Assembly (NCBI GenBank): GCA_945928315.1
Contig: CAMENN010000009.1
Span: 1 to 48,080, forward strand
Length of the DNA stretch: 48,080 bases
From: an uncultured Clostridia bacterium
GTDB taxonomy: Bacteria; Bacillota; Clostridia; Christensenellales; Aristaeellaceae
Direction of reading: 5' to 3'
The notes under the pieces are model-generated. The model worked only from the letters and a program-made list of their open reading frames with translations. It made no database searches and was not told where the DNA came from. Of this stretch, positions 7,865 through 16,069 are shown in pieces. Numbering within the stretch: the stretch's first letter is position 1; every line of letters begins with the position of its first letter. The position numbers and the translations under genes were made by a program.

Positions 7865-7893
7865 ATTATAGAACGCTGGCGGCGCTTTGTCAA
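7865..7893 (-). promoter_or_regulatory. Consensus promoter of the 7.7-4.6 kb ABC operon
   Basis: Minus strand TTGACA (7888-7893), 17-bp spacer, TATAAT (7865-7870): a perfect vegetative consensus. Confidence 0.92.
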
Positions 7894-8146
7894 TACCTGA
7901 TACACAAACTTCTTTGAAGTCTCGCACAATGACGAAAACCTTTTTCCGGCGGGGTTCAGATGACGAAAATCCGCCGCGGGGATTGTGAACATCTGTATGC
8001 AGCCGGGCGTCATGGCTAGGATATGCGCAGGAGGCGGAAAGCATGCGCGGAAAAAGGGGATTGGCGGGTAGAAATGCGGGTTGTTGCGCGAACTGCGCCG
8101 CCTTGATCCGGAGCCGGTGCCCGCCGGAAAAAACTGCACAACAAAA

Positions 8147-8356
8147 GGGGCTGTCAGGCTAAGAATCCTGACAATCCAAGCAAAACTAAGAGGGTTTGCG
8201 CCCGAAGGTTTCCAAAGGGACCGGAGCCTGCCGATCGCTTCGCGGGATGAAGGCAGGCGGAGCGTGGGAACTGTCAAGGAGCAGCTTGCTGCGACGATTG
8301 CAATTCCCGGACCGATCGGAAAGCCCTTTGGCGGGGCGGAGATCGCGGAGCCCCGG
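8147..8356. mobile_element. MITE-like repeat, copy 1
   Basis: Starts GGGGCTGTCAGGCTAAGAATCC and shares AAGCAAAACTAAGAGGGTTT, GCGCCCGAAGGTTTCCAAAG and GATCGGAAAGCCCTTTGGCG with the copies at about 46527 and 47991. About 100 bp of unrelated sequence (8221-8313) sits between the shared blocks. No transposase is encoded. This element fills much of the 897-bp gap 7729-8625; the rest of the gap is the promoter region, a hairpin at 8386-8416 and a 3'-flanking repeat. No gene is supported there. Confidence 0.65.
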
Positions 8357-8385
8357 GCCGGTGCGGTTTGGTTTTTTTACAGAAA

Positions 8386-8416
8386 AGGACTGCCGGAGGG
8401 TCAATCCGGCAGTCCT
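8386..8416 (-). terminator. Strong hairpin terminator downstream of the ROK gene
   Basis: Perfect 12-bp stem AGGACTGCCGGA / TCCGGCAGTCCT with a 7-nt loop. On the minus strand it is followed by TTTTCTG. It is the likely end of the 19.5-8.6 kb transcript. Confidence 0.75.
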
Positions 8417-8465
8417 GCGAATGAAGCTGCTTGTGGGCCGGCAACGACAGCCCTGTCGCATCAGC

Positions 8466-8613
8466 CCCGTTTCAATCGTAGGCTGCTGCGCAGCCTGCTC
8501 TGAAACTGCTTTCTTTTGAAAGTTCTTGGGGCTGCCGCCCCAAACCCTGCCAAGGGGCTTTGCCCCTTGACCCCACCAGGGACCAGTCCCCAGACCCCTT
8601 CCTCGCTTCGCGC
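8466..8613 (-). repeat. 3'-flanking modular hairpin repeat, copy 2
   Basis: Contains CCCGTTTCAATCG...GCTGC (8466-8493, shared with the copy at 11358), hairpins TTGGGGC/GCCCCAA (8526-8543) and CAAGGGGC/GCCCCTTG (8551-8569), GGGACCAGTCCC and the tail CCTTCCTCGCTTCGCGC. It ends 12 nt from the ROK stop codon and has the gene's orientation. Confidence 0.75.
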
Positions 8614-8625
8614 GGTTTCAAGCGG

Positions 8626-9477
8626 CTATGAGATCATTTTCAGCAGCGCGTCGCCCTTCTGTGCGTAGGCCCAGGCCCCGCGCAGGGCCGCGTCGCCGAT
8701 ATGCGCCGCAGGGACGATCCCGATCCCGCATGTGCGCGCAAAGCCCGGCGCCATCAGCGCCCACGATCTGGCGATCTGCCCGCCGACGGCAATGCGCTCC
8801 ACACCCCGGCCGTCAAGATGCGCGCCCAGCATGCGGCCCATGTCCTCGCCCGCCTGCTCAAAGAGCATTTTGGCCTGCACGTCGCCTGCGTTCGCCAGTT
8901 GCGCGATCTCCCGGACGTCGAGCGCCTCGCGTCCCAGCTCCCGCCAGCGCCGCCGCAGCGCACGCCCGGAGACGGCCTCCTCGGCGATGCCGCCCTGATA
9001 CGGCGCGTTCCAGAGCGGGTGCGCGGGCGTCTTCGCCGGGCCGACGAGCACGCGGCCCGCCCGACACAGCGCAAAGCCCAGCCCCGTGCCGAGCATCACG
9101 CCCGCGGCGCAATGACAGCCCGCGAGCGCGCCGTCGGCCATTTCGCCCAGCGCGAACGCCACGCCGTCATGCACGAACACGATCTCCGTCCCCGGCAGGC
9201 GCTCGCCCAGCCAGTCGGCCAGGCTCACGCCGTAGATCGCCGCGAACTTGTGCTTCATGAGGCTCATGCCGCGGGGATAATCCATCGGTCCGGGGATGCT
9301 CACCGCCACGCGCGGCGCGGGGTGCGCCGTGAGAAACGCGAGGATCGGGCCGAGGATTTCCTCCGCCGTGCCGTTTTCCCGGATGGGAAACTGCCCGGTT
9401 TCGCCGATTGCTCCGTCAGTCACCACGCCGTACTTGACGAACGTGCCGCCGACATCCAGCACCACTGCCTGTGTCAT
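8626..9477 (-). CDS. ROK-family sugar kinase-like protein
   Basis: 283 aa. The N-terminal phosphate-binding motif DVGGTFVKYG (8-17), IPGP (61-64), catalytic D104 in FVHDGVAFALGE and GVMLGTGLGFAL (126-137) mark the ROK/glucokinase fold. The zinc motif usual in ROK kinases (GH...CxCGxxGC) is missing; that position reads AHPLWNAPYQGGIAEEAVSG. This is seen in a subset of ROK proteins and leaves substrate and activity open. The likely role is ATP-dependent phosphorylation of a hexose released by the cluster's hydrolases. It starts 4 nt after the phosphomannose-isomerase-like gene, with AAGGAAGG inside that gene's end. Confidence 0.85.
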   Translation of the reverse strand: MTQAVVLDVGGTFVKYGVVTDGAIGETGQFPIRENGTAEEILGPILAFLTAHPAPRVAVSIPGPMDYPRGMSLMKHKFAAIYGVSLADWLGERLPGTEIVFVHDGVAFALGEMADGALAGCHCAAGVMLGTGLGFALCRAGRVLVGPAKTPAHPLWNAPYQGGIAEEAVSGRALRRRWRELGREALDVREIAQLANAGDVQAKMLFEQAGEDMGRMLGAHLDGRGVERIAVGGQIARSWALMAPGFARTCGIGIVPAAHIGDAALRGAWAYAQKGDALLKMIS

Positions 9478-9481
9478 GGCG

Positions 9482-11287
9482 TCAGCCTTCCTTTTTCAGC
9501 AGCGTCTTGTGCACGGTGACGGTGCTCACGCCGAGGTTGGTCAGCGTGTAGCGGCCCAGCGTGGCGGGGATGACGATGATGTCCATGTTGTTCATGATGT
9601 AGCACTTGCTCGGGTCGTCCACCGAGGCGACCTTGACCTTCTCGCCGTCCACCAGCGCGAGGACGTGGAACAGCCCGTCGGTGTCGTCCTCCATGGTGGT
9701 GTTGAAGATGAGGTTGTGCAGGGAGAAGTAGAGCAGGTCGTGCTCGCCGACGATGATCTCCTTCCAGTCCGCGCCCTCGCGCACGAGGCCGCCGTGGTTG
9801 ACGAGGTTGTCGTAGACCCATTCCTTCGTGCGCTCGCCGTGGATGACGTCCGCGCCCATCTTGAGGTGGATCGGGCGGCGGATGCCGGTCTGCGGGTCGG
9901 TGCGCTGGTAGTCGTAGAGCTTGTAGGTGTAGGAGCCGACGGTCAGGCTGCCGATCTCCAGAATGACCTGGTTGCGGCCGGAGGCGTGCACGGTGCCCGC
10001 CGGGATCATGACCTGCGTGCCGGGCTTGCTGGGTACGGCGTTGATGTACTTCTCATAGTCGATCAGCTCGCCGGTCTTCTCGGCGCGGCGGGCCTCCTCG
10101 AAGAATTCCTTGCAGCTGTCCGCCTCGTTGAAGCCGAGGAACGTCCTGGCGCCCTGTCCGGTCACGCAGACGTAGTAGCTCTCGTCCTGACGGCCCAGCT
10201 CGTCGTGATTGCGCATCACATAGTCGGCGTCCGGATGGCACTGCACGGACATGTTGCCGGAGGAGTGATAGGTGTCGTCGTAGTTGAAGCGGATCGGGAA
10301 GTAGCCGCCGAACTGCGTGAACGCCTGATGGCCGAGCAGCTTCTCGCCCATCGCCTGCACGAACGTGAAGAACGGCGCCTCGAACTCATACTCCGGCGTC
10401 TTGGCGACGATGGAGACCTCGAGCGGGATCATGTCGAACACCCAGGCGCAGTTGCGCATCTCCTTGGGGAGGTGGCGCAGCCTGTGGATGTAGTAGCCGC
10501 CCCACACGCCCTCCAGATACACCGGGCGGCAGCGGAACGGGCGCGCGCACAGCTCGTCAAAGAGGGTCAGCAGCTCGTCGTAGGTGACCATCTGCATCGT
10601 CTCCGGGACGTCGGCGCTGACGTAGTAGTCGAGCTTACCCTCGCGGATGAGGCTCCAGCGCTGCTCCATGGCCGTCTCAAAGTCGACGTAGTAGTTGCGG
10701 CGCATGGTCAGGTTGTAGGGCAGGTCCTCGGTGGCACCGAGGTTGCGCGCGTGGCCGTTCTTGTAGGCGAGCACGGCGTTGCGCGGGGTGATGTCCATCC
10801 AGATGCGCACGTCGTAGCTGTCGCGCAGCGCGTCGGTGAGCGCGCCCTGGCCATAGACCAGCGCCGCGCCGCCCGCATCAAGCTGTGCCTTCAGCGCCTG
10901 CACCTTTTCCGCGCTCTGCAGGCCCGGATAGCCGTCCTTGTAGCGGCGGCCGTAGAGCAGCACGGGATCGACCTCGCGGTCCATCGGCAGATACGGCTCC
11001 AGCATGTCGGTGATCTCCTGCGCGGGCTTCAGCAGGTCGAGCGCGTTCACGAACGCGACGGCGGAGCCGCCGTCCTTGCCCGCGCACTGCTGGCGCAGCA
11101 CGTTGACCAGCGCCTCCACATCCGTGCCGGGGTAGACGTCGATGCCCACGCGCTTGCCCTCGCGCAGCAGGCCGGCGATGGTGCGGGCGACGTTATGCAG
11201 CCCGCGCACGGGCGATACGCCCATGCCGGTGACGGCGTTGACCGCCTCGGGATCGCTGTAGGGATAGGGATGGAACATGAAGCTCAT
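9482..11287 (-). CDS. Class I mannose-6-phosphate isomerase-like protein with extra N-terminal domain
   Basis: 601 aa from ATG 11287 (GGAGG 8 nt upstream). The C-terminal half has type I phosphomannose isomerase/cupin features: FGGYFPIRFNYDD, the zinc-site motif NMSVQCHPD, then IPAGTVHASGRNQVILEIGS. The N-terminal ~200 residues (RTIAGLLREGKRVGIDVYPG, YGQGALTDALRDSYDVRIWM) are not part of canonical ManA; their MDITPRN and KNGHARNLG segments resemble a kinase-like domain, without a clear P-loop. Classic ManA is about 320-400 aa. The role may be aldose-ketose isomerisation of a hexose or hexose phosphate, next to a ROK kinase. Activity on mannose-6-phosphate is inference. Confidence 0.75.
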   Translation of the reverse strand: MSFMFHPYPYSDPEAVNAVTGMGVSPVRGLHNVARTIAGLLREGKRVGIDVYPGTDVEALVNVLRQQCAGKDGGSAVAFVNALDLLKPAQEITDMLEPYLPMDREVDPVLLYGRRYKDGYPGLQSAEKVQALKAQLDAGGAALVYGQGALTDALRDSYDVRIWMDITPRNAVLAYKNGHARNLGATEDLPYNLTMRRNYYVDFETAMEQRWSLIREGKLDYYVSADVPETMQMVTYDELLTLFDELCARPFRCRPVYLEGVWGGYYIHRLRHLPKEMRNCAWVFDMIPLEVSIVAKTPEYEFEAPFFTFVQAMGEKLLGHQAFTQFGGYFPIRFNYDDTYHSSGNMSVQCHPDADYVMRNHDELGRQDESYYVCVTGQGARTFLGFNEADSCKEFFEEARRAEKTGELIDYEKYINAVPSKPGTQVMIPAGTVHASGRNQVILEIGSLTVGSYTYKLYDYQRTDPQTGIRRPIHLKMGADVIHGERTKEWVYDNLVNHGGLVREGADWKEIIVGEHDLLYFSLHNLIFNTTMEDDTDGLFHVLALVDGEKVKVASVDDPSKCYIMNNMDIIVIPATLGRYTLTNLGVSTVTVHKTLLKKEG

Positions 11288-11357
11288 AGGATGGCCTCCT
11301 TCTTCTCTTCCGATTGATGATACCGGTTGTCTCTGAATGCTTTCTCTGCCAATCGTA

Positions 11358-11590
11358 CCCGTTTCAATCGCAGGCTGCTGTGCAGTCCGATATGATCCTG
11401 CTTTCAGATTCAGCCGAACAGAGCGATAACCGGCCGTCAGGGCTCGCTTCGCTCCCTGACTGCGCTTTCTTGGATCGCTTCGCGATAGGGGGAGGGGGGT
11501 ACGCTGGGCCGCCGCCCAGACCTGCCTGGGGCTCTGCCCCAGACCCCGCAAGGGATTTCATCCCTTGACCCTTCCTCGCTTCGCGCTTAC
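11358..11590 (-). repeat. 3'-flanking modular hairpin repeat, copy 3 (long form)
   Basis: Includes CCCGTTTCAATCG...GCTGC (11358-11385), GTCAGGG...CCCTGAC flanking CTCGCTTCGCT (about 11435-11461), ATCGCTTCGCGAT, hairpins CTGGGC/GCCCAG (11504-11519), CTGGGGC/GCCCCAG (11526-11542), CAAGGGAT/ATCCCTTG (about 11549-11567) and the tail CTTCCTCGCTTCGCGCTTA. It fills most of the 328-bp gap between the isomerase-like gene and the DUF6259 gene. No promoter is seen in the gap. Confidence 0.75.
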
Positions 11591-11615
11591 AGATCGTTAC
11601 TGTCAGCAAATAACC

Positions 11616-13685
11616 TCAGGCCTCGACCAGCAGCAGCACGCCCTCCGGGGCGATGGTCTGCGGGATGCCCTCGCCGTCGCCCTCCGTGGAGGCGTACGCC
11701 GTGAGCGCCTGTCCCGCCAGCGCGACGCTGACCGGCTGGGCCTCGTCGGTGTCGTTCCACAGGGCAACGGCGCGCTTTCCGTCCTCGCGCGCGAACACCG
11801 CGGCCTTGACCGCCGGATTGCCGTTTTCAAGGCCCTCCTGTGCCATGTAGCGGCCCAGGATCAGGTAGTCCTCATGGCGGCGGCGCATCGCGGCGATCTT
11901 CGCGACGTACTCGCGCGCCTGCGCGTCCTCGTCCTGCTCGATGAAGGCGCGATCGGTGCGGTAGCGCAGCTCCATCTCGAGCTTGAAGCCGTAGAGCAGC
12001 GCGTAGTTCGCGTAGCGGCGGGAGACGGTCGGGTTGGGGTTGCGGATGGTGATCATCGTCTCCGGGAACGTGTAGCGGAACATCTCCGGCATCATCATCG
12101 GGCCCGCGCCCGCCGTGCTGCTGGTGAGCACGGAGTGGCAGCCGATGCCCGTGGTGGCCGCGCCGGAGCCCTTCGCGCCCGGATAGCTGCCGATGCCGTG
12201 CAGGCAGTCGAGGAACTGGGAGTGCACATCGGTGACGTGCTCGGTCATGTAGGCAAACTCACCGTGGCTGTCCACCTGCCTGCGGATGCGCTGATGCAGG
12301 CGGATGCGCCCCTGCGCGTGGGAAAGCGAGGGCCGGTTCTGCAGGTGGCCGTGGCTCTCATCGAAGCAGGGATAGGGCGGCATGCCGCCGATCTGGTCAT
12401 AGAGGATGCCGTCCGCGCCGAAGCCCGCGATCCAGTCGGCGCGCTGGGCCATCAGCTCATGCCACTCGCCGCAGCTGGGGCAGATCGTGGCAAACGGCTT
12501 CTTGGAGAAGAAGTGCAAGTAATCGCTCTGGCAGAACTTGTCGTAGAACTCGTAGTAGGGCGTGCCCCAGCGCGTCTTGCCCTCGAGCAGGTGGCCCTTT
12601 TCCTTGTAATACTTCGTGCCGACGTCCATCAGGTGGCCCTGATAGTAGAGCGTCACATGGCCGCCCTTCTCGTGCACCTTGTCGATGCCCGCGCGCAGGC
12701 CGTCCGCGCCGCCCATCGTCGGGCTGACCTCAAGGTCCGGATAGCGGTTGTCGTGGCCGGAGTGATACCAGCCGAACAGGCCCAGCGCGTCGAAGCCGTG
12801 CGCCTGCGCGTAATCGTAGAGCTTCGGGATCGTCTCGTAAGGCCAGACCTCATCGCCGTACTGCTGCTTGTTGATGACCAGGAAGTAGCCGTTCATCCGG
12901 CGGATCCATTCCTTCTGGCGGACGGGCTTGCGCCAGGTCGCCGCCCACGCGGCGTACTCGCGCGCGCCGCGCATCCAGCCGCCCTGATAGAGCCAGGCCA
13001 TGTACGGCGGGCAGGTCCAGGTCTCGCCCGGGCGCACGAACGCCAGCTTGTTCATCTCCATCGTGACGCCGCCGCCCTCGTCGCCGCGGGCGCGCAGCGC
13101 GCTGGTGTGGAAGAGCGTGTCCCGGCCGGTGAAGTACAGGCAGGTGTCGCCCTCGTCGAGCAGCATCCACTGCATCGACAGCGGGCCGGGATAGGAGGCC
13201 GTCACCTCGTGCAGCGCCTCGCGGCCGTTCAGCCCGGCGAGGTAGCCGCAGATGTTGACGATGCGCTCGCCCATGTGGCGCGGGTAGAGCAGGTCCGGGC
13301 GGCCGCCGTTCAGCGTGTCGATCGCGCCGAGGCAGGGATAGATCCAGTCGTCGAGCGTCGCCTCGCTGCGGTTGTCGATGGTCGATTCGAACACGACGTG
13401 CTCGCCGTCCAGGCGCAGCGTCAGCGTCACGCCGACGGGCAGCTCGCCGTCCGCCGTGCGCAGGCTGCCGGCGCGGATGACGACGGCGTCGCTCTCCTGC
13501 TCGACCGTGAGCGCCTGCTCGTCCGCGAAGGCGACCGCCTCCCAGTTGTCGCCGCTGTGAAGCACCGCGCGGAACAGGCCCACCGGCCGGGCGATCACGT
13601 TTTTTCCGCCCGCCATCGCGAGGGCGTCAATCTGGCCCCTTCCGTTCACGGAGAGGGAAACCCATTCGTTTTTTATGGAAGCCAT
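11616..13685 (-). CDS. DUF6259-type glycoside hydrolase-like protein
   Basis: 689 aa from ATG 13685, with AAAGGAG 11 nt upstream. No signal peptide, so probably cytoplasmic. An N-terminal beta-rich region (FRAVLHSGDNWEAV, VTLTLRLDGEHVVFESTIDN) is followed by a barrel-like part with FLVINKQQYGDEVWPY, LGLFGWYHSGHDNRYPDLEV, GGHVTLYYQGHLMD and GFGADGILYDQIGGMPPYPC, as in DUF6259 and GH36-like hydrolases. GILYDQ is a candidate nucleophile region. A C-terminal beta domain follows. By context it acts on oligosaccharides delivered by the LplBC transporter. The substrate is not identifiable from sequence. Confidence 0.75.
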   Translation of the reverse strand: MASIKNEWVSLSVNGRGQIDALAMAGGKNVIARPVGLFRAVLHSGDNWEAVAFADEQALTVEQESDAVVIRAGSLRTADGELPVGVTLTLRLDGEHVVFESTIDNRSEATLDDWIYPCLGAIDTLNGGRPDLLYPRHMGERIVNICGYLAGLNGREALHEVTASYPGPLSMQWMLLDEGDTCLYFTGRDTLFHTSALRARGDEGGGVTMEMNKLAFVRPGETWTCPPYMAWLYQGGWMRGAREYAAWAATWRKPVRQKEWIRRMNGYFLVINKQQYGDEVWPYETIPKLYDYAQAHGFDALGLFGWYHSGHDNRYPDLEVSPTMGGADGLRAGIDKVHEKGGHVTLYYQGHLMDVGTKYYKEKGHLLEGKTRWGTPYYEFYDKFCQSDYLHFFSKKPFATICPSCGEWHELMAQRADWIAGFGADGILYDQIGGMPPYPCFDESHGHLQNRPSLSHAQGRIRLHQRIRRQVDSHGEFAYMTEHVTDVHSQFLDCLHGIGSYPGAKGSGAATTGIGCHSVLTSSTAGAGPMMMPEMFRYTFPETMITIRNPNPTVSRRYANYALLYGFKLEMELRYRTDRAFIEQDEDAQAREYVAKIAAMRRRHEDYLILGRYMAQEGLENGNPAVKAAVFAREDGKRAVALWNDTDEAQPVSVALAGQALTAYASTEGDGEGIPQTIAPEGVLLLVEA

Positions 13686-13763
13686 AGGAAAATGATCTCC
13701 TTTCAGCATGAAAACGCTGTTTATTCGCTTCTCAAATCCATTCGAGCCGAGAGAAAACTCACC

Positions 13764-13893
13764 GTCAGGTTTTGCTTCGCTCCCTGACTGCTTTTTCTTT
13801 GATCGCTTCGCGATAGGAACGTTGGGGGATTTCATCCCCCAAACCCCTAGCCTGGGGACCAGTCCCCAGACCCCTTCTTCGCTTCGCGCTTAC
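13764..13893 (-). repeat. 3'-flanking modular hairpin repeat, copy 4 (long form)
   Basis: GTCAGG...CCCTGAC around a GCTTCGCT loop, GATCGCTTCGCGAT, hairpins TTGGGGGAT/ATCCCCCAA and CTGGGGAC/GTCCCCAG, then the tail CTTCTTCGCTTCGCGCTTA. It ends 26 nt from the stop of the agarase-like gene. Confidence 0.75.
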
Positions 13894-13918
13894 AGCTCGT
13901 TGCTACCTGAGAATCCGC

Positions 13919-15931
13919 TCACCAGTGCGGCTCGAGGTACTGAATCTCCGCGCTGTACGGGGCCTTCTCCCCGGTGAGCACCGCGTAGAGCTCGTCGCTG
14001 GCCGCGGCAATCGCCTTCTCCATCGGCGGATACGGCCGGTTGGTGCAGTCGATGAGGCCGTGGGCCATGTGCTCGCCGTCGAAGCGGCCGAGCAGGCTCT
14101 GGTCGTTGTACTCGAAGTAGTGCGCGCCGACGCACCACGGGCACGCCGCCGCCTCCTCGATGAACTTGCGGTAGGCCTTGCCGCGCTCCTCCTGCGTCAC
14201 GCAGCTTTGCAGCGCCGTGCGCAGCAGGCCGACCTCCTGCCCGCCGAAGTGCCATTCGCCGATGAGCACGGGCTTGTTCACCCGCCGCGTCATCTCCAGC
14301 ATCTCCTTCGGGGAGTGCTTGTAGCAGTTGAACGAGAACACGTCGAAGATCGCGCTGCCGTCGACCACCTTCTCCGTGAAGCCGCCGTGGCGCAGGCCCA
14401 GGCACAGATGGTGCGGGTCCACGCGGCGGCAGGCCTCCAGCGGAATCTGCCCGAAGGCGAGAATGAGCACCTGCTCGTATTCGAGCAGATCCTGCCGCGC
14501 CGTCTCGCTCAGCGGCAGGCCGCGCGGCATCGGCTCCAGCAGCCGCTCGAAGCTCTCCACCGTCACGCCCCACGCCTGACTCAGGCGCTCCGGCGTCTGG
14601 TAGCGCTCCCGCAGCCACTCCATCATCGGGCGGCGGCTCTGCAGCGGCTCCTCCTTGACCAGCAGCTCGTAGGCCACGCAGCAGTCGGCCTGGAACATCC
14701 ATTCCGGCTCGTTGTGCAGGAAGTAGCCGATGAGCAGCGGATCATTGGCCAGCGGGGCCAGCTCGTTTTGCGCGAAGCGCGCGCTGTTTTCCGCGTACTC
14801 CGGGGAGAACACATCCGGGAAGTCCCGGAAGATGAAGTGCTCCGTCTTGGGGAAGCGCTTGAGCGTCACCGCGTAGGGCAGGTGGGACAGGCGCAGGAAG
14901 TCCTCCACGCGCTCGTCCGTGAAGTTGACGATGCCCACACCGGTGGTGTTGAGGCCCCAGCGGGCGAAGCGGCTGACCGCCAGCTGACGCCACGCCTCCC
15001 ACCAGTCCTCCCCGAACGTGCGGATCATGTTCACGCGCGCGGGGTTGATCATCCACTCGTTCGAGCGCTTCGTCACGCCGTGGCGCTTGACGTACTCGGC
15101 GATACAGCCCGGGTGCGTGAACGCCGCTGCGTAGCGCGGGTCCTCCGGCGAGGGGGCATTCTGATAGAAGCCCTCCATGCCGCTGTACCAGCCGAACTCG
15201 CCCATGCGCGTGCCATAGCACACGCCATGCGAGAAGAACGCATAGCCGTCCGGATCGACCAGCCACCAGCGCTGTCCGTCGTGCTGGGTGCGGAACCAGC
15301 CCGTCGCCTCAAAGCGCTTTTGCAGATAGCCGCCGTACGCGGAGACCGGCCGGGGCGCCCCCGGCTCCTCCTTCGCGCGGCGCAGCTCCTCGCGTAGGCG
15401 GTTCTCCATCTCCTGCACGCTGTGCGTCTTCGTCGGCCACTCGTAGCCGATGAGCTGGCCCATCTCGTCCACCATCGGCGCATCCGCCGTGATGCCGGCC
15501 GGCTCCTCATCCGCCACATACACGCGGCCAAGCCGCGCGCCGGTGAAGTCCCGGCCCGGCTGCACGACGATCTCCACGCGCGTGACATGGCGCGGGTCGA
15601 GCGGGAAGCCGTTCACATGCCCCTTGTAGGAGCCGGGGAACACCGGCAGAAAGTGCCGGCGCGACCACAGCTCGTCAAGGCACACCCTGAAGGGCACCAC
15701 ACGCCCCGGCAGCAGCTGATACCGGATGACGACGGGCTTCTCCGGCTCCGGTGGGATAAAGCGCACCAGAACCGTCGCGTCCGAAAACTGATCGACCTGC
15801 ACGTCAAAGCAGAACCAGTAGCGCTCGTCCCAGGGGCAATCCGCCGGGCGGTCAAACGAGAGCGTCAGCGGCGCGCCGTCCTCCTGCGCCGGGAAGGGCC
15901 GTTTCCCCTCGAACCACGTATACGTCTTCAT
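13919..15931 (-). CDS. Putative clan GH-A glycoside hydrolase, beta-agarase (GH50)-like
   Basis: 670 aa. Start ATG 15931 is preferred because AAAGGA lies 7 nt upstream; an in-frame ATG at 15949 lacks a good site. An N-terminal carbohydrate-binding-like beta region (1-200) precedes a catalytic barrel: WWLVDPDGYAFFSHGVCYG (222-240), RFARWGLNTTG (321-331), HNEPEW (406-411, acid/base E408) and LIGEWHFGG (556-564, nucleophile E559). This pattern resembles GH50 agarases and relatives. No signal peptide, so an intracellular exo-enzyme on imported oligosaccharide is likely. Family membership is inferred from motifs; GH42-like beta-galactosidase is the alternative. Confidence 0.7.
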   Translation of the reverse strand: MKTYTWFEGKRPFPAQEDGAPLTLSFDRPADCPWDERYWFCFDVQVDQFSDATVLVRFIPPEPEKPVVIRYQLLPGRVVPFRVCLDELWSRRHFLPVFPGSYKGHVNGFPLDPRHVTRVEIVVQPGRDFTGARLGRVYVADEEPAGITADAPMVDEMGQLIGYEWPTKTHSVQEMENRLREELRRAKEEPGAPRPVSAYGGYLQKRFEATGWFRTQHDGQRWWLVDPDGYAFFSHGVCYGTRMGEFGWYSGMEGFYQNAPSPEDPRYAAAFTHPGCIAEYVKRHGVTKRSNEWMINPARVNMIRTFGEDWWEAWRQLAVSRFARWGLNTTGVGIVNFTDERVEDFLRLSHLPYAVTLKRFPKTEHFIFRDFPDVFSPEYAENSARFAQNELAPLANDPLLIGYFLHNEPEWMFQADCCVAYELLVKEEPLQSRRPMMEWLRERYQTPERLSQAWGVTVESFERLLEPMPRGLPLSETARQDLLEYEQVLILAFGQIPLEACRRVDPHHLCLGLRHGGFTEKVVDGSAIFDVFSFNCYKHSPKEMLEMTRRVNKPVLIGEWHFGGQEVGLLRTALQSCVTQEERGKAYRKFIEEAAACPWCVGAHYFEYNDQSLLGRFDGEHMAHGLIDCTNRPYPPMEKAIAAASDELYAVLTGEKAPYSAEIQYLEPHW

Positions 15932-16025
15932 GGTTATTCCTTTCGCCATTATCAGGCAAATCCTCTATTCTCTGTTGCCGGCTTTCCTGTTCCGGCGGCG
16001 ATTTCTGCCGGTTCCTCACACAAAA

Positions 16026-16057
16026 GGTGGAGGAATGCCGCCCGGCATCCCTCCACC
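16026..16057 (-). terminator. Attenuating hairpin after the binding protein gene
   Basis: GGTGGAGGAATGCCG / CGGCATCCCTCCACC, one mismatch, 2-nt loop, followed on the minus strand by TTTTGTG. It lies 12 nt after the binding-protein stop and before the hydrolase gene. Confidence 0.75.
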
Positions 16058-16069
16058 ACAATGTGGAAA

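Noticed and set aside
8147-8356. Complete insertion sequence.
   Set aside because: No transposase frame inside or beside any of the three copies.
8081-8519. Possible small genes (107-140 codons) in the gap between the binding protein and ROK genes.
   Set aside because: They cover the MITE-like repeat and a terminator hairpin, lack ribosome sites, and their translation shows no family resemblance.
9296-11317. Long open plus-strand frame (673 codons) antisense to the isomerase-like gene; similar ones at 11565-13787, 13925-15397, 15422-17644 and 31530-33272.
   Set aside because: These mirror high-GC genes on the other strand, have Arg/His/Val-rich low-complexity translations and no family motifs, and lack ribosome sites. 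The minus-strand genes have clear families.
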